Shown piece after piece: positions 57,304 to 64,000 of a stretch of 64,000 bases of DNA. Origin of the DNA: Actinomycetota bacterium (GTDB taxonomy: Bacteria; Actinomycetota; Acidimicrobiia; Acidimicrobiales; Ilumatobacteraceae); NCBI GenBank assembly GCA_016700055.1, contig CP064997.1, forward strand, positions 558,001 to 622,000, given 5' to 3'. The notes under the pieces are model-generated. The model was not told the origin of the DNA, searched no databases, and saw nothing but the letters and a program-made list of their open reading frames with translations. The number at the start of each line of letters is the position of its first letter. Position 1 is the first letter of the stretch. A program made the position numbers and the translations under genes.

Positions 57304-58971
57304 ATGCGTCTGATGCCGTGGCGCGGTTGGTTGCGGACGCCAGGCCTGCGCCAGGACGCCGAGGCGGGACTCGTGCTCGGGGTGCAGTCGGTGCCCGACG
57401 GTCTGGCGACGGGGCTCCTGGCGGGGGTGAATCCGCTGGCCGGCCTGTACGGGTACTTGGCCGGCACGGCCACGGGGGCGTTGTTCACGAGCTCGGCATT
57501 CATGGCCGTCCAAGGGACGGGTGCAATGGCGATGGTGATCGCCGATGTGGCAGCGATCCGCGAGGCGGACAACCCTGGGCGGGCCCTGGTGACGTTGTCG
57601 GTGCTCACCGGTGCGGTCATGTTGGCCGCTGGGTTGTTCCGGCTCGGGACCGTGCTCCGGTTCGTGTCGAACGCAGTGATGGTCGGGTTCATCAACGCGG
57701 TCGGGGTGAACATCGTGCTCGGACAGCTCTCGAACTTGACCGGCTACGAGGCCGACGGCGGGTCTCGTGTCGTCCGGGCGGTCAACACGCTGCTGCATCC
57801 TGGGCAGCTTCATGGTGGGACGCTGGCGGTGGGCCTGGTGACCATCGTGCTGATCGTGCTGCTCGAGCGAACGCGGCTGGGTGCGATGGGGATGGTGGTG
57901 GCTGTCCTCGTCACCTCGCTGGCGAGCGAGGTGTTGGGGTGGAGCGACGTGGCGACGTTGCGAGATCTCGGCATCGTGGCCGATTCGCTGCCCACGCCGG
58001 AGTTGCCGCTGTTGCGGCTGGTACCGGTGTTGATCGTGCCGGCGCTGTCGTTGGCGTTCGTCGGTCTGGTGCAGGGTGCAGGAATCTCGGCGAACTTCAC
58101 CAACCCCGACGGCAGCTATCCGGATGCCTCGCGCGACTTCGTCGGCCAAGGCGCGGCAAACGTCGCCTCGGGACTGCTACAGGGCATGCCGGTCGGTGGG
58201 TCGGTGTCGGCATCGTCGCTGAACAAGGCGGCCGGTGCGAGATCCCGCAGGTCGCTCTTGTTCGCCGCGGTGGTGATGGCAGTTGTGATCGTCGTGTTCG
58301 GAGAGGTCGTCGGCGGGGTGGCCATGTCGGCCCTGGCCGGGCTGCTGATGCTGATCGGGTACCGCACGGTGAAGCCGGCGGACCTGCAGTCGGTGTGGAA
58401 GACGGGCGCCGTACAGAAGGCCGTGCTCGTAGTGACGTTCGCGTTGACCATGGTGATTCCGCTGCAGTACGCGGTGCTGGTCGGGGTGGGGCTGTCGGTG
58501 GTACTCCATGTCGTCCGCCAGTCGAATCAGGTCACGATCCGCCGGCGAGTCCGCGACGCCGATGGACACTTGATCGAGGTCGACCCGCCGGCGACGCTGC
58601 CACCAGCAGAGGTCGTGGTGCTGCAGCCGTACGGCAGCCTGTTCTTCGCCGCGGCACCGGTGTTCGAGGCGACGCTGCCGGCGGTGGGGGACGCATCGCG
58701 TGGCTCGGTGGTGATCCTGCGGCTGCGCGGGCGCAGCGATCTGGGAACCACGTTCATGGACGTGTTGCACCGGTACGCACTCGCGCTCGCCGCGGTCGGC
58801 AGCAAGCTGATGATCGTGTCCGCGAACGACCGCATCATCGAACAACTGCAGGTGACCGGCATCACCGACACGATCGGCGCGGCCAGCGTGTACCCCGGCG
58901 ACGAACGCGTCGGTGCCGCGGTCGAGCGCGCCTATCTCGACGCCGAGGCGTGGGTGGACGCCAACCGCTGA
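57304..58971 (+). CDS. SulP-family anion transporter with STAS domain
   Basis: 555 aa. SulP signature GLVLGVQSVPDGLATGLLAG then VNPLAGLYGYLAGTATGALF; about eleven hydrophobic spans; GLLQGMPVGGSVSASSLNKA is the conserved late motif; the C-terminal STAS domain contains LFFAAAPVFEATLP. Members move sulfate, bicarbonate or other anions. The substrate is not predictable. ATG 57304; the cinA frame shares its upstream end. Confidence 0.9.
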   Translation: MRLMPWRGWLRTPGLRQDAEAGLVLGVQSVPDGLATGLLAGVNPLAGLYGYLAGTATGALFTSSAFMAVQGTGAMAMVIADVAAIREADNPGRALVTLSVLTGAVMLAAGLFRLGTVLRFVSNAVMVGFINAVGVNIVLGQLSNLTGYEADGGSRVVRAVNTLLHPGQLHGGTLAVGLVTIVLIVLLERTRLGAMGMVVAVLVTSLASEVLGWSDVATLRDLGIVADSLPTPELPLLRLVPVLIVPALSLAFVGLVQGAGISANFTNPDGSYPDASRDFVGQGAANVASGLLQGMPVGGSVSASSLNKAAGARSRRSLLFAAVVMAVVIVVFGEVVGGVAMSALAGLLMLIGYRTVKPADLQSVWKTGAVQKAVLVVTFALTMVIPLQYAVLVGVGLSVVLHVVRQSNQVTIRRRVRDADGHLIEVDPPATLPPAEVVVLQPYGSLFFAAAPVFEATLPAVGDASRGSVVILRLRGRSDLGTTFMDVLHRYALALAAVGSKLMIVSANDRIIEQLQVTGITDTIGAASVYPGDERVGAAVERAYLDAEAWVDANR

Positions 58972-58993
58972 CGGACGTCGCCGCCCCGCTCGG

Positions 58994-59719
58994 TCACTCG
59001 GCCGGCGATGTTGGGCCGAGATCGAACCCGTGTGCCGGTGGCCGCACGATCAGCACGACGCTCACGAGCGCGATCCAAGCCGGGAACACGTAGATCGTCG
59101 GTTGGGCGATGGTGACATTGACGAACTCGACGACGCCTACGACATAGGTGAGCCACACCAGCCAGCGGGGCAGCGCACCGGTGGCACGGCCGAGCCCGGC
59201 AGTGGAGAACATCACCAATGTCGCAACGCGGGGGGCGAAGACCGACAGCATCGTCGCGGCCGCAGCGCGGGACATCGACGATGCTGCGGGGTCGGGCGTC
59301 TTGTTGCCGATCTCGAGCAGCACCGACGGCGCGGCGAGCAGCGCCGCCCCGACGAACAGCACACCGGCAATCAGCACGCTCGCGCCGAAAAAGACCGTGC
59401 CGAACAGCTTCGGCTCGAATTCGCCGATGCGATGGCGAATCACTCCGACGAACCACATGAAGGCGACCGTTGCGAGCACCAGCACCTGCAGCATGACAAC
59501 CGCCGATCGGCCGTCGTCCGGGTCGGCGTAGTACTCGGCGATCACGGCGTCCGATGCGTCGAGGTCGGGTGAGGCGAGCAGACCGCGCAGCGCGATCGAC
59601 CAGCCCGCTGCGCAGATGAAGCCGGCAACGGCCGCGGCCTCGATCGACACGAACCGTCGGCGTACCCGAGGCGACACGAACAGCGGGTCGACCGGGGTCG
59701 GGTCGGCATCGGCGGTCAA
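58994..59719 (-). CDS. Membrane protein (DUF4386-like)
   Basis: 241 aa with about six hydrophobic spans: FICAAGWSIALRGLL, VVMLQVLVLATVAFMWFVGV, FGASVLIAGVLFVGAALLA, and the C-terminal FPAWIALVSVVLIVR. The pattern fits DUF4386-type integral membrane proteins of unknown function. TTG at 59717-59719 has AGGGAG upstream; an ATG at 59767 is an alternative. Confidence 0.65.
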   Translation of the reverse strand: MTADADPTPVDPLFVSPRVRRRFVSIEAAAVAGFICAAGWSIALRGLLASPDLDASDAVIAEYYADPDDGRSAVVMLQVLVLATVAFMWFVGVIRHRIGEFEPKLFGTVFFGASVLIAGVLFVGAALLAAPSVLLEIGNKTPDPAASSMSRAAAATMLSVFAPRVATLVMFSTAGLGRATGALPRWLVWLTYVVGVVEFVNVTIAQPTIYVFPAWIALVSVVLIVRPPAHGFDLGPTSPAE

Positions 59720-59842
59720 GGTCTGCTCCCTACCGACTATGGAAACGGAGTAGTTCGGCCACGACACCGCGAACTGTAGACAGTCGGAAACCGAGTGATC
59801 GGTGACCCCTCGACACCCCGCCGCGATCGGTCAACAGTTCGG

Positions 59843-60931
59843 TCAGCCGTTGGGCTCGTACCAGGTCGCCCATGCGTCGAGGTTGTCCACGATGAGGTCG
59901 GCGCACTCGGGTGAGCGTGTTGATGCGCAGCCTGCGTCCGCATACTCGTCGGCCAGTTCGCCCCCTTCGGCGAAGAGCCTGAAGCTGTCAAGGAGCTCGG
60001 TGTCTTGCGGGTAGTCAGCTTCGTACCAGGGCTCTTCATTCGGGCCAGCCGTGAGCGTGCCGTACATGAGGACGAACTCTCGGGCGGTCTCCGAGGGCGG
60101 CTTGCCGACCGCGCTGTTCATGGCATTCGCGTAGTGCACCTCGCAGGAGAGACGCTGATGCTCCCCGCCAGACGAGGTCTCACAGTCTTCGACGGAGACC
60201 TCCGCACCCAGGATCGACTCGTACGCGGTCGTTTGAGCCGGCAAGGACGATGCCGTGCAATCGCTTTCGCCCCACGACAGGAGAACGGCTGCCTCACAAT
60301 CCCCTCGGTACCAGGACTCCACCACGGTCTTCACCCGATCTGCCGGCTCCAGCGTTTCGCGCCACGCCGCCCAGGCGTCGAGGTTCTCCAACTGGATGGT
60401 GGCGCACGAAGCAGGGAACGGGCCATAGACGCAGTCTTCGTAGCCGTCAAAACGACCTTCGCTCGCGAGGAAGGTCCCCATCTCGATCAGCAGTCCCGAG
60501 TGCTCGGTGAATCCGAACTGCGTGATCACCCCGTCCTCGACCACGACCGGCCACACGTCATGTCCGCCGCCTTCGCCGATCGCATCCGTCATCGCGTTGC
60601 GGTACGGCGTGCTGCAGCTGAACGACCCGGGCGTGCTCTCCGTGCAGCTCAGGTCCAATTGCCCACCTATGGCCGCCTGATAAGCCGACTCGGCGCGTAT
60701 CTGGTCGTCGGTGCGGTCCGCGAGCTCGAACAACTCGGCGGCCCGCTCCGCGTCCCCGGAGTAGAACGCAGCGACGCCGGCTTCGATCACCTCGAGACCG
60801 GCCATGGTGGGCTCGCTAGTGGCAGGGGCGGTCGTGGCGGGTGCTGTGGTTGTTGCATCTCCCCCGCTCCCGCACGCCGTCATCACGAGCAGAGCCGCTG
60901 CGATTCCTACCGGTCTGTGTAGGTGGCGCAT
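59843..60931 (-). CDS. Predicted lipoprotein with duplicated Cys-rich module
   Basis: 362 aa. Lipobox VMTACGS after a short signal peptide, then a Thr/Pro linker. Two modules of about 150 residues each contain paired cysteines and end in the same pattern, ENLDAWAAWRETLE and VDNLDAWATWYEPNG, so the protein is an internal duplication. Extracellular; function unknown. It lies downstream of the sigma factor cluster on the same strand. Confidence 0.7.
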   Translation of the reverse strand: MRHLHRPVGIAAALLVMTACGSGGDATTTAPATTAPATSEPTMAGLEVIEAGVAAFYSGDAERAAELFELADRTDDQIRAESAYQAAIGGQLDLSCTESTPGSFSCSTPYRNAMTDAIGEGGGHDVWPVVVEDGVITQFGFTEHSGLLIEMGTFLASEGRFDGYEDCVYGPFPASCATIQLENLDAWAAWRETLEPADRVKTVVESWYRGDCEAAVLLSWGESDCTASSLPAQTTAYESILGAEVSVEDCETSSGGEHQRLSCEVHYANAMNSAVGKPPSETAREFVLMYGTLTAGPNEEPWYEADYPQDTELLDSFRLFAEGGELADEYADAGCASTRSPECADLIVDNLDAWATWYEPNG

Positions 60932-60957
60932 GTCGTTCCTTCTCCTTGGTGGGGCTG

Positions 60958-63093
60958 TCAGCCAGCGACGAACTCGACGGACTCCACGATGGGTGCCGCC
61001 TCTTCGAGCGCACGGTCGAAGTCGGTCTCGGGAGCGATGACCGCGATCGTCAGGACCTGGGGTCTCCAGTTCGAAGCCGACTGCCAGGCCGACTCGGGAT
61101 AGTCGACCATGTACAGGCGCATCCTCCACGGTGGCTCGCCGGCGTCGCCACGGGTGTACGACCACAACCAGTAGCAGAGCTCTTCTTCGTTGAATGCCAT
61201 GTCGACCTGCAACCCGTCGATACCTGCGACGCTCACAGGCACCGGTTCGGTCGCCTCGAAGTCGGGGTCGGCCTCGATGCTGCGAGCCAGCGCCGTGGCG
61301 TCGGCGGCTGCTGCGGGAGCGGTTCCGGCCCGGCAGTCCTCTCGACCGTCGGGAAGGGGATCCTCCGCGATGACGACGCGGCCGCCACTCGCAGTCAGCT
61401 CGATCTCGATCCTGCCGTCGCCGCTGGTGGCCAACGGAGGAGCGGTGAAGGTCAACGTGCCTTCGAACTCGCTGTGCGGCACGGCCACGGGCTCGCCGTT
61501 CTCCGTCGTCGGGTCTTCGCCGAAGGCAAATCCGTAGATCAGTCCGAGCTGCCCCTCACGGAGGACGACGTGGAAGAGCTGGTCGACCACCGTCTCGTCC
61601 TCGGCGAAGAGCTGGACCTTGTACTCCCTCCAACCGGTCGGCCACTCCGGGCCCTGAAGCATCTGGGGGCGCGTGAATCGCTCGTAGGGGACCCCGCTGG
61701 TGGTGGCGTACAAGAGCGGCGCCACCAGCTCCAACTGCCCTGGCTCGGTGAGCAGGTACTGCTCCGCGCCTTGACCGTCGACCCGGGCTTGTAGGAATGC
61801 CTCCAGGAACGCGGTGACATCGTCTTCGGGTGGCGGCACGACCTGTCGGACCTGCCCCAAGTCGGGGTAGAGGAGCCAGAAGAGCGGTCCCTCCGACGGG
61901 GACTGCAGGATCTCCCATTGCTCCACCACCCAGATCCCTGAAGCACCCCGACGCTCAGGCTGGGTCAGACTGAGCATGACCGTCTCGTACGTCAATTCGT
62001 CGATCGTCGGCGCACACCCACGGATCTCGGGAGGCATCGCCGCGTACAGAGTCGCCAGGGGGTTCGTCTGCCCCGGCGCACAACGGATCAACAAGGTCTC
62101 GGCGTACCCACCTCCTCCGTCGTAGTACGCGGTTCCGCGCGGCAGGTAGTCCTCCCAGCCGAGCCCCTCCTTGATGAACCTGGTGAGGATCTGCGCCTGC
62201 CACGGCTCCTGGTCGGGAGAGGATTGGGCGAAGAGCTGCCAGCTGTAGGTGGGGTCCGCGGCGTCGGCGGACTCCTGGGCGGCACGCACCTCATCGAGCG
62301 TCGACTGAGGCCACATCCCGCCCGACGTCGCCGACCCAAGTGCGGGGACCGTCGCCCGCGCCGACTCTGTTGCGGGAACCGTGGTCTGCTCCGGGACGGT
62401 CGTTCCGTCGTTCGAGCCCACGCGCCGCCACACGACTCCGAACGGGTCGGTCAGTTCATCCGCTACCGAGTTGCGAAAGAAGGTGTAGTCGGCAAGGTCC
62501 GCTTGGGGCGGGAGCCCGATAGCGGGCGTGGTCCCGTCGTCACAGGTCAGCTCGGGCTGGGCGATGACCAGCCGATCGTCGGTCTCCAGCAGCCCGGTGC
62601 CGGCGATGGTGGCCGCCGCCCCGGCACACGCAGCGGTGGCGACGTCGTCGCGCACGACCACCTCGTACTCGTCACCCGAGCGCACGATCTGCATCGTCTG
62701 GGAAGAACCATCGGTGTCGGTCGACACCCAGGAACCCACGAATGGCTCGGGCGGCCGAATCGGCGCAGCGGGGTCGGTAGAGACCGACGGTGTCGTTTCC
62801 GGGTTCGTCGCCGCCGGATCGGGACCGCTGGCCGGCCACTGGGCCAGGGCCACGACACCCGCCACGACCAACGCAATACACGCTGCCGCGACCAGCCAAC
62901 GCTGTCCCGAACGAGTCGACCGCGGCTCGGCGCGCCGGCGATGACTCGTCGCCGCTGGGTCGATCATGTGATCGACGGGCTGGGAACGGGTGGCCATCGT
63001 CCGTTCCAGCACCTCGGCGACATCGACATGGGCGATCGACTCGCCCCACGCGGTGCCGAGCCGAGCGAGCTCGGATTCCACGTCAACCGGCAT
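60958..63093 (-). CDS. Membrane-anchored partner of the ECF sigma factor
   Basis: 711 aa. Residues ~1-60 are the cytoplasmic part (VESELARLGTAWGESIAHVD), a single hydrophobic span RWLVAAACIALVVAGVVAL near residue 75, then ~600 extracellular residues with a Thr/Pro linker and at least two beta-rich domains with cysteine pairs. The ATG overlaps the sigma factor stop by 11 bp. By position it is an anti-sigma factor or signal receptor; the short cytoplasmic part is not a recognisable ZAS domain. Confidence 0.7.
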   Translation of the reverse strand: MPVDVESELARLGTAWGESIAHVDVAEVLERTMATRSQPVDHMIDPAATSHRRRAEPRSTRSGQRWLVAAACIALVVAGVVALAQWPASGPDPAATNPETTPSVSTDPAAPIRPPEPFVGSWVSTDTDGSSQTMQIVRSGDEYEVVVRDDVATAACAGAAATIAGTGLLETDDRLVIAQPELTCDDGTTPAIGLPPQADLADYTFFRNSVADELTDPFGVVWRRVGSNDGTTVPEQTTVPATESARATVPALGSATSGGMWPQSTLDEVRAAQESADAADPTYSWQLFAQSSPDQEPWQAQILTRFIKEGLGWEDYLPRGTAYYDGGGGYAETLLIRCAPGQTNPLATLYAAMPPEIRGCAPTIDELTYETVMLSLTQPERRGASGIWVVEQWEILQSPSEGPLFWLLYPDLGQVRQVVPPPEDDVTAFLEAFLQARVDGQGAEQYLLTEPGQLELVAPLLYATTSGVPYERFTRPQMLQGPEWPTGWREYKVQLFAEDETVVDQLFHVVLREGQLGLIYGFAFGEDPTTENGEPVAVPHSEFEGTLTFTAPPLATSGDGRIEIELTASGGRVVIAEDPLPDGREDCRAGTAPAAAADATALARSIEADPDFEATEPVPVSVAGIDGLQVDMAFNEEELCYWLWSYTRGDAGEPPWRMRLYMVDYPESAWQSASNWRPQVLTIAVIAPETDFDRALEEAAPIVESVEFVAG

Positions 63094-63568
63094 CGCACAC
63101 CACCAGTTCGTCTCGAAGATGCTTCAGCGCCCGGGACAGATGCTCACGAGCGGTCGACACTGTGATGTCGAGCAGCTTGGCCACCTCGGACTGCGACCAG
63201 CCGAAGGCATGAACCAGCACCACGACGGTGCGTTGCTGCTCGGACAGGCGCCTCAAGGCAGGCAGCAATCCGGGATCGACATCCACCAGGGGGGCCTCCT
63301 CGCTCGTCGTCGCCGAAAGCGGGATCGCCCGCGAGGTGTAGCGCCGAGTGGCGCTCTGGCCGACCCGGTACAAGTAGCCGAGCTTGTTGTCGATCGGACC
63401 CAGTCGGTCCCAGTGCTCCCACGCCCAACTCAGCGCGTCGACCGTCGCCTCACGCCCGTCCCGGGGGCCATAGGCCGACACCAGCGCCTGTAGCAGCCGC
63501 GGTTCGACCTCGCGTACGAACCCCGCGAACTCCGACCTTTCCAGGCTCGGCTGCGAACCCACTGCCAT
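63083..63568 (-). CDS. ECF-type RNA polymerase sigma factor
   Basis: 161 aa. Region 2 spans roughly residues 15-85 (DALSWAWEHWDRLGPIDNKL then GYLYRVGQSATRRY) and region 4 has a helix-turn-helix in SEQQRTVVVLVHAFGWSQSE then VAKLLDITVSTAREHLSRAL. The ATG at 63566-63568 suits the family; a GTG or ATG further upstream would add unusual residues. It directs transcription of a regulon that may include itself and its partner. Confidence 0.85.
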   Translation of the reverse strand: MAVGSQPSLERSEFAGFVREVEPRLLQALVSAYGPRDGREATVDALSWAWEHWDRLGPIDNKLGYLYRVGQSATRRYTSRAIPLSATTSEEAPLVDVDPGLLPALRRLSEQQRTVVVLVHAFGWSQSEVAKLLDITVSTAREHLSRALKHLRDELVVCDAG

Positions 63569-63698
63569 CAACCCTAAGACCCACCACTCGGCCCAATTCG
63601 CGACAGGCACCCAACACTTCTCCCACCCAACCGGGCGCGCTCTGCGTGGGCGATACTGAAGCGACCGGGTGGTTGCGAGCGAGCAGAGGAGGGCACTG

Positions 63699-64000
63699 AT
63701 GGTGGACTGCGAAGTGGTGACGATCGAGCCACAGCAGGCTGCAGTGGTTCGCGGCGAACTGCCGGTGGACCAACTGCCATCGTTGTTCGACCGGGCGTTC
63801 CACCTGGTCCTCGAGGTGGTTCAATCCCAGGGCCTGGAAGTCATTGGGCCCCCGTTCGGCTTCTATCCGAGGATGCCGGGCGAGACCGTCGAGGTTGCCG
63901 CTGGCTTTCCCGTCTCGGGGCCGATCTCGCCAACCGGGGAGGTCACCGCTCTAGTACTGCCCGGCGGGCGAGCGGTGATGGCCATCCACGTGGGCAGCTA
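63699..64000 (+). CDS. GyrI-like ligand-binding domain protein (truncated by window end)
   Basis: First ~100 residues: VVTIEPQQAAVVRGELPVDQ, FDRAFHLVLEVVQSQGLEVI, PPFGFYPRMPGETVEVAAGF, FPVSGPISPTGEVTALVLPG. This is the first half of a GyrI-like/SOUL-type barrel, which in relatives binds drugs or small ligands. ATG 63699 is preceded by AGAGGAGGG. The gene runs off the window; whether it has a DNA-binding part is not visible. Confidence 0.8.
   Translation, partial: MVDCEVVTIEPQQAAVVRGELPVDQLPSLFDRAFHLVLEVVQSQGLEVIGPPFGFYPRMPGETVEVAAGFPVSGPISPTGEVTALVLPGGRAVMAIHVGS

Noticed and set aside
56800..58971. A true CinA-SulP fusion
   Set aside because: The expected CinA end is in another frame, so read-through is accidental.

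Overview
The window is GC-rich DNA from an actinomycete-type bacterium. Several features point to Actinomycetota: an order of mec, cysM, an intramembrane protease gene, murI, rph and rdgB that resembles the mycobacterial cysM-murI-rphA region; a BTAD/SARP regulator; a TIGR03086-type protein; and a tmRNA tag ending in ALAA. A deep actinobacterial class such as Acidimicrobiia would fit, but that is inference. No rRNA or CRISPR array was seen.

Bases 1-24,240 look like ordinary chromosome. In order they hold a natural-transformation/recombination operon (comM-dprA-xerC, minus strand); a lipoprotein, clpP and a beta-carbonic anhydrase; two adjacent PLP enzymes with a VOC protein; an SDR; a HerA-like ATPase carrying two in-frame copies of a palindromic repeat; a tRNA with a UAG anticodon; an endonuclease/exonuclease/phosphatase-family membrane protein; rdgB-rph-murI-CPBP protease; cysM and the JAMM peptidase mec, without cysO between them; and smpB, prfC, a PAS-GGDEF-EAL protein, a GNAT and a DinB-like protein. 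The ribosome-rescue genes smpB, prfC and ssrA all lie within 6 kb.

ssrA (tmRNA, 24,251) is followed by a genomic island. A 19-bp stretch of the tmRNA 3' end is repeated exactly at 42,094-42,112, which bounds about 17.5 kb of accessory DNA. Inside are a frameshifted AfsR/SARP-type regulator divergent from a two-gene operon for a lipoprotein with two alpha/beta-hydrolase domains; an IS3-family element; an orphan Xre regulator followed by a chimeric gene scar; NTF2-like genes; a small ferredoxin translationally coupled to a beta-lactamase/propeller lipoprotein; a decayed tyrosine integrase; a uracil-DNA-glycosylase-fold protein; a DUF1254 protein; a PIN toxin-antitoxin pair; a PH-domain protein and an unknown protein. 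Degenerate non-coding repeats are scattered through it.

Bases 42,430-48,924 carry metabolic and envelope genes: a proline-iminopeptidase-like hydrolase, an FAD oxidoreductase with an unknown partner, glutaminase, a VIT1/CCC1-type membrane protein and a trypsin-like lipoprotein. Bases 49,037-56,135 form a minus-strand, restriction-modification-like defence locus: a 628-aa unknown protein with a possible nuclease core, a short N6-methylase, an Eco57I-type methylase, and a GIY-YIG/SF2 helicase. The last three genes overlap one another. After a gene-poor gap come a frameshifted cinA, a SulP anion transporter, a membrane protein, a lipoprotein, an ECF sigma factor with a large membrane-anchored partner, and a GyrI-like protein cut by the window end.
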